Source of the DNA: Pseudomonas sp. S06B 330
GTDB lineage: Bacteria > Pseudomonadota > Gammaproteobacteria > Pseudomonadales > Pseudomonadaceae
DNA: 64,000 nucleotides
Direction of reading: 5' to 3'
NCBI RefSeq assembly: GCF_002845275.2
Contig: NZ_CP088149.1
Location: forward strand, 1,546,501 to 1,610,500
The notes under the pieces are model-generated. The model searched no databases, was not told the origin of the DNA, and worked only from the letters and a program-made list of their open reading frames with translations. Below are positions 54,675 through 63,976 of this stretch, piece by piece. Each line of letters begins with the position of its first letter. Position 1 is the stretch's first letter. Position numbers and translations under genes: made by a program.

Positions 54675-55733
54675 ATGCGCAATGAACCTGAGCGCCGTAG
54701 TGGTGATGATGAGATTGATCTGTTTGAGCTGATTGAAGGGGTGTGGCGTCAGAAGGTTTGGGTGCTGTTGGTAGCTGCACCAATAATGGCCATAGGCATT
54801 GCCTATGCAGTGTTGGCCACTCCGGTTTATGAAGCGAAGCTGTTCGTTCAACCCCCCTCGCAGAATGATATTGCGCAATTGAACTACGGTCGTGGTGCCG
54901 AAACCGGCCTAGGTACGCTGGCGGTCAAGGATGTGTACGACGTGTACACCAAGGCGCTGTTGTCGGAGGCCGTACGGAACAAATTCTTCCGTACCGTCTA
55001 CCTGCCGACTTTGAATGATGAAGATCGCAGCGGCTCCAGGGATGCCCTCTACAGCGAATTCAGTAAAATGCTCAATGTGGCGCAAGCGGCCAAGGACACG
55101 CCTACACGTTATGTGATAACCGCCAATGTTGAGAGTCCTCAGCAGGCCGCGAGCTGGGTTACAGCGTATGCGGAAATGGCTGCAGAGCGTGCGAAGCAAG
55201 AAGTGCTGAAGAGCAATCGGAGTGAAATGTTGGTCAAGGCGGACAACATTGAGCAGCAGATCGCTGGGTCAAAAGCCAGTGCACGCAAAGAGCGAGAGGA
55301 TCTGATCGCGCAGCTCAAGGAGGCGCTGGTGGTAGCAAAATCGATCGGTTTGGAGAAGCCACCGCTCATCTCCGGCACCCTCTCAATCGAAGTTTCGGCG
55401 GGAATGGACGGTTCGTTAACCTACATGCGAGGGAGTAAGGCGCTTGAGGCGGAGATAGCGAACCTTGAGTCGCGCTATTCCGACGATCCATTTATTACAG
55501 GGTTGCGGAAAAAGCAGGAATTGTTGACCTTCTACCGGAATCTTAAGGTTGACCCTTCGATTATCGCCGTGTACCAACAAGATGGTGTGGTAGAGCAGCC
55601 GGACAAGCCGATCAAGCCGAAAAAATTGATCATAGTAGTGTTGAGTGCGGTGGCTGGATTGGCATTAGGTTTGGTTGCGGCGCTGGGGCGAGATGTGTGG
55701 GTTAGGCGCAAGAGAGCGCTTGCATCTACATAG
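54675..55733 (+). CDS. wzz: Wzz O-antigen chain-length regulator (first copy)
   Basis: Inner-membrane polysaccharide co-polymerase of 352 residues. The N-terminal IDLFELIEGVWRQK leads into TM1 (about 29-48), a long periplasmic coiled-coil-rich domain follows, and the proline-rich motif VEQPDKPIKPKK precedes TM2 (about 318-338). It sets the modal O-chain length with Wzy. It has the position of wzz in P. aeruginosa (after ihfB). The 264-base leader (54411-54674) shows no JUMPstart or ops element that I could find. Confidence 0.9.
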   Translation: MRNEPERRSGDDEIDLFELIEGVWRQKVWVLLVAAPIMAIGIAYAVLATPVYEAKLFVQPPSQNDIAQLNYGRGAETGLGTLAVKDVYDVYTKALLSEAVRNKFFRTVYLPTLNDEDRSGSRDALYSEFSKMLNVAQAAKDTPTRYVITANVESPQQAASWVTAYAEMAAERAKQEVLKSNRSEMLVKADNIEQQIAGSKASARKEREDLIAQLKEALVVAKSIGLEKPPLISGTLSIEVSAGMDGSLTYMRGSKALEAEIANLESRYSDDPFITGLRKKQELLTFYRNLKVDPSIIAVYQQDGVVEQPDKPIKPKKLIIVVLSAVAGLALGLVAALGRDVWVRRKRALAST

Positions 55734-55876
55734 TGCCGAAGCGCTGTGATGGCAAAGGAATTGTATGGTGCCCTGTTGTTGGCCGACGGATGGTGCGAGA
55801 ATAGCGCCCCCATCACCACGCGACAGGGATTGTACTGAGGGTTGGATGCCTGTTTTTGGCTATCCAGAGTCTGAGT

Positions 55877-55924
55877 AAGCCTGTCTGAGGTGAAAATCCA
55901 CCTTCAGCAGACAGGCTTAGTTTT
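55877..55924 (+). terminator. Terminator-like hairpin between the two wzz genes
   Basis: AAGCCTGTCTG (55877-55887) pairs with CAGACAGGCTT (55908-55918), and inside it AGGTG (55888-55892) pairs with CACCT (55899-55903), giving an 11+5 bp stem with a 4-base bulge; AGTTTT follows. It overlaps the GTG (55890) that would start the second wzz, so it is either a terminator that separates the genes or an attenuator acting on translation of the second. Confidence 0.65.
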
Positions 55925-57242
55925 GACCACCGTCTCTCGCATACCCTCAATTGTATCTCAAGATGAAATCGACCTTTTCCATATCTTAGGAATCCTTTGG
56001 CGACGTAAAGTGCTGATCTTCTCTGTAGCGCTTTTCACCGCAGCACTGGGAGGAGGGTATGCTTTTCTTGTTACGCCCGAATACGAGGTGAGCACGGTTC
56101 TGCGTCCGGCTGCACTGAACGATCTGGATGCTCTGAATCGCTCCGAGATTTATTCACTGCCTCCAGGTAAAGCTTTGGTACGCGTTGGTGCCGCCTTGGA
56201 CTCCTACGATACACGTTTGAACTTTTTTCGTTCGAAGCCTGAATTAATAGCGGCTTATAGCCACGAAGGGCAGACGCCAGAGCAGGCGTTCTCCAACTTT
56301 AATAAAGCGTTGGTACTGGTGCAGCCCAACCCAAAAAAGGCTGATCTACTGTCTGCATTTATTGGTTTGAAGATGCGCTATGAAGAAGGGTTGAATGGCG
56401 CTGCTATTCTCAACGCTTTTGTGTCGTATACGGTTGACAGCGAGCGTGTTCAACTTGCAGAGGATTTGAAGGTTATCGTCAATAATCGCTTGGATGAGGT
56501 GGCTACAAAGTTCGACTCTGCCGTGAAGGAATACGAGGCCCAAAAAGAAAGCAAAATTGCTCGTCTCATGGAGACTGATGCAATCAAGCGGGCAGAGCTC
56601 CAGGATGAGTTGAAGGCCTTACGAGTACAGCTGAAAATGCATCGTGAGGCACGTTTGATTCAGCTTGAAGAGGCCATCAGCATTGCTCGCAGTCTCGGCT
56701 TGAAAAAGCCTGCTACTCCATCTTCGATGGCAGATGAAGTCGCGGGTGCGAACAATATTGTTCGTACGGAGGTGAATAGCCAAGAGGTGCCCCTCTACTT
56801 CATGGGGTCTGACGTGCTGGAGGCTGAGCGTAACGCCTTGCGCAAGCGGGTTTCAGATGACTTTACCGCTCCTCGCATCGCGCAAATTCGCAAAGAGTTG
56901 CTGATGCTAGGATCAAATAGAAAAGTCGAGATGCTCAAGGCCCGAGAAAATGAAATGGTTTTTCTCGAAGGGATTGATGTGTTGCGCGCTGAGCGTACTC
57001 GGCTAGAAAATATAAAAACTGACATGCAGCAGTTGCGCTTGGTCAGTATCGATCAGTTTGCCGTGCCTCCAAGCAAGCCTGTTTCACCACATAAGCTGCT
57101 GATAGTGGTGGCAGCGTTAATGGTAGGGCTGGGGCTTGGCGCCGCTATCGCCCTGATGCGTGGAATGTTCAAGAGGCGCCTTCGCCAGGTCCGAATTGTA
57201 GAGCTCCAAGGCCTGAATAAATCGGGACCTGTACATAGCTAG
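55890..57242 (+). CDS. Wzz-like chain-length regulator (second copy)
   Basis: Product of up to 450 residues: DEIDLFHILGILWRRKVL before TM1 (about 45-63 of the longest form), a large periplasmic coiled-coil domain (for example LMETDAIKRAELQDELKALRVQLK), and VPPSKPVSPHKLLIVVAALMVGLGLGAAIA forming the proline-rich motif and TM2. It is about 100 residues longer than the first Wzz, which often correlates with longer chains. No ATG occurs near the start: GTG 55890 lies inside a hairpin, while TTG 55923 just after it would give an N-terminus matching the first Wzz in length. The start is unresolved. Confidence 0.82.
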   Translation: MKIHLQQTGLVLTTVSRIPSIVSQDEIDLFHILGILWRRKVLIFSVALFTAALGGGYAFLVTPEYEVSTVLRPAALNDLDALNRSEIYSLPPGKALVRVGAALDSYDTRLNFFRSKPELIAAYSHEGQTPEQAFSNFNKALVLVQPNPKKADLLSAFIGLKMRYEEGLNGAAILNAFVSYTVDSERVQLAEDLKVIVNNRLDEVATKFDSAVKEYEAQKESKIARLMETDAIKRAELQDELKALRVQLKMHREARLIQLEEAISIARSLGLKKPATPSSMADEVAGANNIVRTEVNSQEVPLYFMGSDVLEAERNALRKRVSDDFTAPRIAQIRKELLMLGSNRKVEMLKARENEMVFLEGIDVLRAERTRLENIKTDMQQLRLVSIDQFAVPPSKPVSPHKLLIVVAALMVGLGLGAAIALMRGMFKRRLRQVRIVELQGLNKSGPVHS

Positions 57243-57401
57243 TGGATGAGGTGCTAAGCGCCTTTGGCGAGGCAGACTTTTAAAGTGTTTTTGTCGATTT
57301 GCGTAGATGAGAATCTGATGCATCTGCGCCGTATTGCACTCAGCTCCCGCAACAGCCATACTTATTTTTTTGTGCTTTTTTCGAGGAAAGGAACAGTATC
57401 A

Positions 57402-58535
57402 ATGAAGATTCTCATCACTGGCGGCGCAGGTTTCATCGGTAGTGCGCTGGCAATTGCACTTGAGAAAAGAGGAGATGAGATAACTGTTCTGGACAACCTC
57501 TCACCGCAAATTCATGGTGAAAAACCTGAGGCATCTGCCCTTGTTCAGCGCCTGCCATCCTCTGTCCGCTTCATCAAAGGGGATGTTCGTGATCGCAACG
57601 CTTGGGCAAGTGCACTGGCGGGGCAGGAAATTATTGTCCATTTGGCGGCTGAGACCGGCACCGGTCAATCCATGTATGAAATTGACCACTATGTAGACGT
57701 CAATGCTCGCGGTACATCGCTGATGCTTGACATGTTGGCTAAGAAGGAAGCTGGCAGCGAATCCGTACGTCGCTTAGTAGTTGCGTCCTCACGCGCTATT
57801 TACGGTGAGGGTAAGTATCAAGGTCGTAATGGTTTCGTCTATCCTGTTGCGCGTGCCTTGGACGATTTGCAAGCTGGCATTTTCGAGTGTCGCGATCCGG
57901 ACAGTGGCGACATTGCTACGCCGGTGCCGACCGACGAATCCTCACGCATACATCCTAGCTCGATCTATGGCATTACAAAGCAGGTGCAGGAACAATTGAT
58001 TCTCACCGGCGGCGCTGCCTTGGGAATCGGAGCGGTAGCGCTTCGCTATCAGAACGTGTACGGTCCCGGACAGTCGCTGAAGAACCCCTATACAGGCATC
58101 CTCTCGATTTTCTCTACCTTGCTGCTGCAGGGCAAAGACGTGAATATTTTCGAAGACGGCAAGGAAAGTCGCGACTTCGTATTTATTGATGATGTCGTCG
58201 ATGCCACCATCGCCGCTATCGACTCCGATGTGACCGGTAAGGCCTACAACGTGGGTACAGGCGAAGCTACCGACGTACTGACCGTGGCTCATTCGCTCAA
58301 GTCCAACTATGGTACTGGGGGGGAAATCAAAGTTTCCGGCAATTTCCGTATTGGCGATATTCGTCACAACATCGCCGATCTTTCCAGCATCAAGAAAGAC
58401 ATCGGGTTCGTGCCGAAAGTATCCTTTGCTGAAGGTGTTAAAGCCTTCTCCCAGTGGGTCAAGACCCAAGAAATCAGCGATTCTGGCTACGAGCGCTCAG
58501 TCAGTGAGTTGCGTGCTAAGGGCTTGCTGAAGTGA
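57402..58535 (+). CDS. NAD-dependent nucleotide-sugar epimerase (extended SDR)
   Basis: Product of 377 residues from ATG 57402 (AGGAAAGG upstream). GGAGFIGS (NAD loop) is at residues 7-14, the Ser of the triad in VVASSRAIYGEG, and the YxxxK pair in SSIYGITKQV (Tyr about 193). VPTDESSRIHPSSIYGITK and ALRYQNVYGPGQSLKNPYTGILSIF are typical of UDP-glucose-4-epimerase-like enzymes, and the overall pattern (LDNLSPQIHG) recalls dTDP-L-rhamnose 4-epimerases that make 6-deoxy-L-talose. The exact sugar is inference. It is coupled to the next gene (TGATG). Confidence 0.8.
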   Translation: MKILITGGAGFIGSALAIALEKRGDEITVLDNLSPQIHGEKPEASALVQRLPSSVRFIKGDVRDRNAWASALAGQEIIVHLAAETGTGQSMYEIDHYVDVNARGTSLMLDMLAKKEAGSESVRRLVVASSRAIYGEGKYQGRNGFVYPVARALDDLQAGIFECRDPDSGDIATPVPTDESSRIHPSSIYGITKQVQEQLILTGGAALGIGAVALRYQNVYGPGQSLKNPYTGILSIFSTLLLQGKDVNIFEDGKESRDFVFIDDVVDATIAAIDSDVTGKAYNVGTGEATDVLTVAHSLKSNYGTGGEIKVSGNFRIGDIRHNIADLSSIKKDIGFVPKVSFAEGVKAFSQWVKTQEISDSGYERSVSELRAKGLLK

Positions 58536-59539
58536 TGGATGACGTACAGAACCTGGTTGGCAAGCGTGTGTTGTTTATCGCCCCGATGTTCTTCGGTTAC
58601 GAGAAACTTATCAAGGCTGAGCTTGAGGCCAAAGGCGCACGGGTCGAATACTTCAACGATCGCCCAGACAACAGTTTCTGGACCAAGGCGCTGATCCGCG
58701 TGGATCGGCGTCTGTTGGCACGCAAAACTGATGCTTATTACCGCAACATCATCGAGTCTACTCGTGGCCAAACCTACGATCATGTCCTGATTGTGCGCGG
58801 TGAAGCCATGTCGATGCAGGTGCTGCAGCAGTTGCGTCAGGCTCAGCCTCAAGCTCGATTGAGTCTGTACCTTTGGGACTCAATGCACTACAACCCGAAT
58901 GCGCGGAAGTTGCTGGACAAGTTTGATCAAGTATTTTCCTTCGACCGTTCGGATGTAGGGCAGAACCCGAAGATGCAGTTTCTGCCCCTTTTCTACGGGC
59001 GGGAGTTTGAGTCCTCGGCGCAGTGGCAGGGTACGCCGCTATACGACGCGTGTTTCATCGGTACCATCCACACAGATCGTTATAAGGTGCTGGAAAAGAT
59101 CATCGATAGCCTGCAGGAGCGGGGTCATAAGGTGTTCGTATTCTGTTACTACCCTTCTAAACAACTGTATCGACTGCGCGCCTTGGTTGACCCCGGCTTC
59201 CGTCGTTTTGGTCGAAAATACGTTAATTTCACCGGCATGAAGCTCACCGAAGTGGTCAGCCGCATAGCAGAAAGCCGAGCAGTGATCGATGTGAATCGAC
59301 CCGACCAGTTGGGGCTGACGATGCGTACAATTGAAGCAGTAGGTGCGCAGCGTAAGTTAATTACCACCAATGCCGATGTGGTCAATTATGACCTATACAA
59401 TCCGCGCGGTGTGTTACTGGTAGACAGACAGAACCCAATAATCGACGAAGAGCTTCTGTTTAATGATGAATTACCATTTGACCCGGCCCTGCGCGAAAAG
59501 TATTCGGTTTCTGCGTGGGTAAACCGGATTTTTCGATGA
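58535..59539 (+). CDS. GT-B-like glycosyltransferase, CgeB-type
   Basis: Product of 334 residues from ATG 58535, whose A is the last base of the preceding stop; a GTG one codon earlier is possible. The N-terminal half begins KRVLFIAPMFFGYEKLIKAELEAKGARVEYF; the C-terminal half has FIGTIHTDRYKVLEKIIDSLQERGHKVFVF and GLTMRTIEAVGAQRKLITTN, which resembles the nucleotide-sugar-binding end of GT-B/CgeB-like transferases. No signal peptide. It probably adds one sugar of the O-unit; donor and linkage unknown. Confidence 0.7.
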   Translation: MDDVQNLVGKRVLFIAPMFFGYEKLIKAELEAKGARVEYFNDRPDNSFWTKALIRVDRRLLARKTDAYYRNIIESTRGQTYDHVLIVRGEAMSMQVLQQLRQAQPQARLSLYLWDSMHYNPNARKLLDKFDQVFSFDRSDVGQNPKMQFLPLFYGREFESSAQWQGTPLYDACFIGTIHTDRYKVLEKIIDSLQERGHKVFVFCYYPSKQLYRLRALVDPGFRRFGRKYVNFTGMKLTEVVSRIAESRAVIDVNRPDQLGLTMRTIEAVGAQRKLITTNADVVNYDLYNPRGVLLVDRQNPIIDEELLFNDELPFDPALREKYSVSAWVNRIFR

Positions 59540-59579
59540 AGTATCGATCTGTATTTCGCCATTGCGTCTAATAATTATT

Positions 59580-60902
59580 ATGCATACTGAAACATTAAAA
59601 AGGCAATTAGGTTTAGATAAGTTTCTGGCTTGGGTCGCCCTGTCTTCTATTTTTGTTTCAGGTCTTTATATTGAAACAAAATTCGGAAATTTATTTTTTT
59701 CGTATTTTTTGATGGTGGCCACGTATGCGCTGATAGTTGCACGAACTGGGTCTTTCGGCCTTCGCAAGGCGTATGGGGTTTTCTTCTTTTTGTTGGTCGG
59801 GGTTTCATGCTTAGGATTTCTTATCTCGGGATTTAACTACGGGGTGGACTTCGAGCGATTCACCGCTATCGTCGCAAAAATCGTGATGTTGGTGTTTTTT
59901 GTACTCTTTTTCACAACCGTCCATAATCTCTGTGGAAGATCGGCAAGGCTTCTGTTTCAGCGTTATTTGGAAGTTGCATCTGTTTTTGCTGTTCTTGGTA
60001 TTTTGCAAGAAGTTGTTTTCGTGGCTTCTGGTGTGAATTTTATTGCTCCTCTCACTAATGGAGCAAAAGACTTTGGTTCGTATCTAGGTATTGCTGGCTT
60101 GAGTGTCGAACCTGCGTTTTATGCTTGCTCCTTGTTGCCTGCAGGTGCCTATTACGTATCGAACTTTACACGTACCTTCAAGCTTGGGCTGTTAGGGGGG
60201 GCAGTCATTGGGGCAATTCTTCTATCGACATCTTCGCTCGGATATTTAGGTTTGTTTATATCGGCAGCGATCACTGTTTTGTTTGGTATAAAGCTTCGCC
60301 ATATTTGGGTGGTGTTTATTCTATTACCACTCTTTGGCTTTGGTGCATATAAAGTTAGTCAGTTGCATTTTTTTCAAATGCGCATGAATGACACGATTGC
60401 AGTGCTTTCAGGCGCGGAGCTCACAATGACCACTGGTATGAATATCAGTACCTATTCGCTCGCAGTGAATATGTCTATGTCCCTGCGCTCGCTTCAAGAT
60501 AATTATGGTTTTGGTACTGGTTTCGGTACTTATAGCTCGGTTTTTGATCACTATATTGATAACTATGAGATGCCCAATTATCGAGATGACTTGCCGGGGC
60601 GTGGCTCAGCAACTTCACTCTTTGCGCGTCTGACCGCTGAGTTGGGTGTGGCGTCATGGGTTGCTTTTTTTGTTTTCTTTATTTGGAGCTGGCGCGAGAT
60701 TCGCCGAGGTGATACCCCCGCTATTAGTATTGCCTATGCTGCTACTTTGATGATTATTCTGTTGCGAATGGGTGAGTATTACGTTAATGGAGTAGTTCTT
60801 GTGTTTTTGATGATTTATTGGCTCCATCTTGAAGGTCGCCACCAAAGGGCGAAAGTTAACACTTCGATAAATTTCTCTCGGGCCACCGGGCACTCCGTAT
60901 AA
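59580..60902 (+). CDS. O-antigen polymerase-like membrane protein (Wzy type)
   Basis: Product of 440 residues from ATG 59580 with ten or more hydrophobic segments and a large hydrophilic loop at about residues 265-350 (RMNDTIAVLSGAELTMTTGMNIS ... YEMPNYRDDLPGRGSATSLFARL), the topology of Wzy/WaaL proteins. Its place next to the flippase gene, with which it shares a TAATG overlap, favours Wzy. Wzy sequences diverge so much that topology and context carry the call. The DNA is markedly AT-rich relative to the backbone. Confidence 0.75.
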   Translation: MHTETLKRQLGLDKFLAWVALSSIFVSGLYIETKFGNLFFSYFLMVATYALIVARTGSFGLRKAYGVFFFLLVGVSCLGFLISGFNYGVDFERFTAIVAKIVMLVFFVLFFTTVHNLCGRSARLLFQRYLEVASVFAVLGILQEVVFVASGVNFIAPLTNGAKDFGSYLGIAGLSVEPAFYACSLLPAGAYYVSNFTRTFKLGLLGGAVIGAILLSTSSLGYLGLFISAAITVLFGIKLRHIWVVFILLPLFGFGAYKVSQLHFFQMRMNDTIAVLSGAELTMTTGMNISTYSLAVNMSMSLRSLQDNYGFGTGFGTYSSVFDHYIDNYEMPNYRDDLPGRGSATSLFARLTAELGVASWVAFFVFFIWSWREIRRGDTPAISIAYAATLMIILLRMGEYYVNGVVLVFLMIYWLHLEGRHQRAKVNTSINFSRATGHSV

Positions 60903-62170
60903 TGGATTTTAAACGTGCAGTTGCGGTATTGAATACGCTCGTTCTTCGTGGGCTTGGCTCTGGAGTTTCAGTATTATTTACAGTGATGATTTCGCGCTAT
61001 TTACCTACTGAGTCAGCTGCTCATTTTTTTTTGCTATTCAATATCAGCACCATTGCAGCTGTTTGCTTTCGTTGGGGGTTGGATGAAGTAATCATCCGTC
61101 GTATAGCTAAATTACTTCCAAGTGAAATTGAGCCAGTATCGCGGCATCTTACAGTATTGTCGCATCGGCGTGTGGCTCTATGGACAATAGTTTGCTTGCT
61201 CTCAGCGTTCGTGGTTTATCTTCCGGTTTTTAGCAACGTATTGCCATCGGTTGAGTCATTAAATCTAGCAATTGCGCTTTGTGCTGCGACATTTGTGGCC
61301 TTGACTGCATGCGCTGCACGCGTTTTGCAGGGCGATGGTCGTACAAATCTCGCCACCTTCCTTTTAAATATAGTTGTGCCAGGACTCTCCCTCTTCGGAC
61401 TGTTTCTGTTGATTAGCTTCAAAAAGCCTGACGCTCGCGACTTGATTGTTTTATATGCTAGTGTGGCAGTCGGAGTTTATCTAGTAACCGTTGTTGGTCG
61501 TTATGGCAATCCATTGGCATTGTTCACGGCGGCCTTCAAACTCCAATGGCGTAGCGCGGACAGCAGTGCTGCCAATAAGCTGGGGCTGGTGGTGTTGGCA
61601 CAGCAAGTGGTGGGCTGGGCAGCATTACTAATAGTCCCCTATGTCTATGGCGATTACGCCTACAAAGGGTTCGTGGTGGTACAAAAAGTCGCCACACTTA
61701 TCAGCTTGACTATGTTGGCGGTAAACTTCACCTTTTCCCGGCGCTTCGCATCATTGTATGCCGGTGGCGACCTGCAGGGATTGCGAAACATGGTACGTTA
61801 TTCCTTTCTTGCTATTATCGTCGCCAGCCTCGGCATCACACTGTTCATCGTGTTAACACGCCACTGGTTGTTCGCCTACGCACAGATAGATGTCGAAATG
61901 ACAAACTTGTTGCTAATTTTGCTTGCCAGTCAGTTCTTCTTTTCAATTTCTGCCTTGTTTTCAGTAGTGTTGAGTATGGCGCATGACGATAACTATTTGT
62001 TTGTTGTCCAGGCAGCTATCAACGGGACCAGCGCTGTAATCTTCATTATTGCTTGCCAATTTCTTCCATTGGAGGCGGCCTCCTTATTGTTGGTCGCTTC
62101 CTACTTTGTCCTTTCACTTGCCCTTGGCCTACGTGTGCACTATCTAACCGGCATAGCTAAGGAGGCATAA
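60902..62170 (+). CDS. Polysaccharide flippase (Wzx/MOP family)
   Basis: Product of 422 residues with about twelve membrane helices. The N-terminal LNTLVLRGLGSGVSVLFTVMISRYLPTESAAHFFLLFNISTIAAVCFRWGLDEVIIRR block resembles MOP-superfamily flippases (RGLG...V...ISR.L). It moves the undecaprenyl-linked O-unit across the inner membrane. Start ATG 60902 overlaps the polymerase stop by one base. Confidence 0.82.
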   Translation: MDFKRAVAVLNTLVLRGLGSGVSVLFTVMISRYLPTESAAHFFLLFNISTIAAVCFRWGLDEVIIRRIAKLLPSEIEPVSRHLTVLSHRRVALWTIVCLLSAFVVYLPVFSNVLPSVESLNLAIALCAATFVALTACAARVLQGDGRTNLATFLLNIVVPGLSLFGLFLLISFKKPDARDLIVLYASVAVGVYLVTVVGRYGNPLALFTAAFKLQWRSADSSAANKLGLVVLAQQVVGWAALLIVPYVYGDYAYKGFVVVQKVATLISLTMLAVNFTFSRRFASLYAGGDLQGLRNMVRYSFLAIIVASLGITLFIVLTRHWLFAYAQIDVEMTNLLLILLASQFFFSISALFSVVLSMAHDDNYLFVVQAAINGTSAVIFIIACQFLPLEAASLLLVASYFVLSLALGLRVHYLTGIAKEA

Positions 62171-62172
62171 GA

Positions 62173-63420
62173 ATGAATCAGTTCGTAGATTATAAAAAAA
62201 TTCAAGCATTCAAAACTTGTCGCACAGCTATGTTGAAAGGTGTTAATTATGCGCACGTTGTTGCTCCATTTTTATACGATAAATCTGTGCTCGGTTTTTT
62301 CAAGAAACTGATGTTTTCCTTGTTTTTTTCTACGCGTGTCACAATGCATGAGTCGAAAGGAAATGCATTGCTTTTGTATTACTCATGCCGGCATAAGCGT
62401 AGGGCTGATTATGATTATATTCCACAGCGATTGCGTGAGTTACTTGGCACTCGGTGTGAGTATTTTGAGTCTTTAGAACGATTCTCATTCGTCCAGGCGC
62501 TACACACACTTAAAAAAATTCCCGAGGCATGGCGGTGCGCTGATGGCTATCGCGTTAATTATTTTCATCGGTTGGGTTGCGCCTTGCTAATTGCAAAATA
62601 TAGCTCAACTGCAGAGCGGGTGTTTCTCCCATTTTTGCAGGATAAGCGCAGGCTCGTTACTTTTTGTGATGCCCAGGCACCGGAAAATTTATTGGCACAA
62701 ATGGCAAATTTCTCTGGTATTGAGACCTTTACCACCCAGCATGGACAGTATCGAATTCTTGAAGCCTGTAATATAAGTTCTGATGCCGAAGTGTATGAAA
62801 ATTTTGTTTCAAATTACATTTTTTGCTGGGGTGAGGCAACACGGAAAGACTTCGTGAGAGTTGGCTTCAAACCCGAGCAGTTCATAATCACAGGTTGGAT
62901 AAAGCAATGGACTAGTGTAGCTAGCCATGCGCAGCTTGGAGTATTTGGAGTGATGCTCAATGGTGAAAATGGAAGAGAGTCTAATGCTGAACTATTGAAA
63001 GCTGCAAAGTCCGTTGCTGGTTCGCTAAATTTAAGTTATTTAGTTCGCTTACATCCATGGAGCAAGCCAAAGCAATATGCGGAATTTCTCGATCATCGAT
63101 GTTCAGGTATAGGCCATTACGGCTTGTCCTCATATTTAGGACAAGTCGACTTTAGCCTTGCACACATGACGGGTGCAAGCATAGAAATGTTGTATTCCAG
63201 TGCTCCTATTTATTTGTTGGATGACGGGAAGCTCGCTGACGCATTTCGCGTTAATGGCTTGAGTTATAGCACTCCAGATACAATCGCTGCTGCAGTATTT
63301 AAAGATATGCAGTTTCCGGATTTGGCAAGGAAAAGAATCCAAAGTCTCAGCAAGTGGTTCAATGATGATAATGCTCAGGCCGCACGTATTTGTGCCGCCT
63401 TGCTCGATGAGAGGAACTGA
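62173..63420 (+). CDS. Unassigned polysaccharide transferase with HP motif
   Basis: A 415-residue soluble protein starting 3 bases after the flippase gene, with AAGGAGGC at the end of that gene as its ribosome-binding site. I recognise no named family. Visible features: FTTQHGQYRI at about residues 195-204, YLVRLHPWSKPKQY at about 291-304, and SLAHMTGASIEMLYSSAPIYLLDDGK at about 327-352. An R-x-HP motif followed by a Ser/Thr-x-S-x-E block before a Pro is seen in bacterial sialyltransferases, KDO transferases and CDP-glycerol glycerophosphotransferases, so a GT-B-fold sugar or polyol-phosphate transferase is plausible. AT-rich DNA. Confidence 0.6.
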   Translation: MNQFVDYKKIQAFKTCRTAMLKGVNYAHVVAPFLYDKSVLGFFKKLMFSLFFSTRVTMHESKGNALLLYYSCRHKRRADYDYIPQRLRELLGTRCEYFESLERFSFVQALHTLKKIPEAWRCADGYRVNYFHRLGCALLIAKYSSTAERVFLPFLQDKRRLVTFCDAQAPENLLAQMANFSGIETFTTQHGQYRILEACNISSDAEVYENFVSNYIFCWGEATRKDFVRVGFKPEQFIITGWIKQWTSVASHAQLGVFGVMLNGENGRESNAELLKAAKSVAGSLNLSYLVRLHPWSKPKQYAEFLDHRCSGIGHYGLSSYLGQVDFSLAHMTGASIEMLYSSAPIYLLDDGKLADAFRVNGLSYSTPDTIAAAVFKDMQFPDLARKRIQSLSKWFNDDNAQAARICAALLDERN

Positions 63421-63421
63421 G

Positions 63422-63976
63422 ATGCACCGTCTATTTAAACTACTCTGGGGTGCTCGTGCATTATTCTATAAACTCATTTTCGGCCGCCTTTCCATACCAA
63501 GTTACATTGGCCCGCCAGTATTTCTCATGAATACCCGACGAATGTATATTGGCAAACGTGTCCGGATTTTTCCAGGACTACGGGCAGAGTGTCACGGGGA
63601 AGGACAGCTTTTTGTACACGACAATGTGTCTATAGGCCAAGGCTTTCATGTTATTGCCAGTGGCGATCTACATATTGAAACGGGTTGCTTGATTTCCGCT
63701 AACGTATTTGTCACCGATACTGACCACACGTTTGATCGTGTTGACAAGCCTGTGTTCGATCAGCCTGACAGGATCAGACCTACCCGCATCGGTGAAAACT
63801 GCTTTCTTGGCATCGGAGTTCGCATTCAGGCCGGAACGATCCTTGGCAAGGGTTGTGTAGTTGGTGCGAATTCGGTTGTTCGCGGAGAGTTTCCCGATCA
63901 CTGTGTGATCGTTGGCGCGCCTGCTCGTGTAATTAAACATTACGACCCTGCATTGGGACAGTGGCAGCGCTGCTGA
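63422..63976 (+). CDS. Left-handed beta-helix acetyltransferase
   Basis: Product of 184 residues from ATG 63422, one base after the preceding stop, with GAGAGGA upstream. Hexapeptide repeats run from about residue 40 to 170 (for example IGKRVRIFPGLRAECHGEGQLFVHDNVSIGQGFHV, ISANVFVTDTDHTFDR, IGENCFLGIGVRIQAGTILGKGCVVGANSVVRGEFPDHCVIVGAPARVIK). The catalytic His is in DTDHTFD. It most likely O-acetylates an O-unit sugar. The C-terminal GAPARVIKHYD is typical of the WbbJ/maltose acetyltransferase group. Confidence 0.9.
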   Translation: MHRLFKLLWGARALFYKLIFGRLSIPSYIGPPVFLMNTRRMYIGKRVRIFPGLRAECHGEGQLFVHDNVSIGQGFHVIASGDLHIETGCLISANVFVTDTDHTFDRVDKPVFDQPDRIRPTRIGENCFLGIGVRIQAGTILGKGCVVGANSVVRGEFPDHCVIVGAPARVIKHYDPALGQWQRC

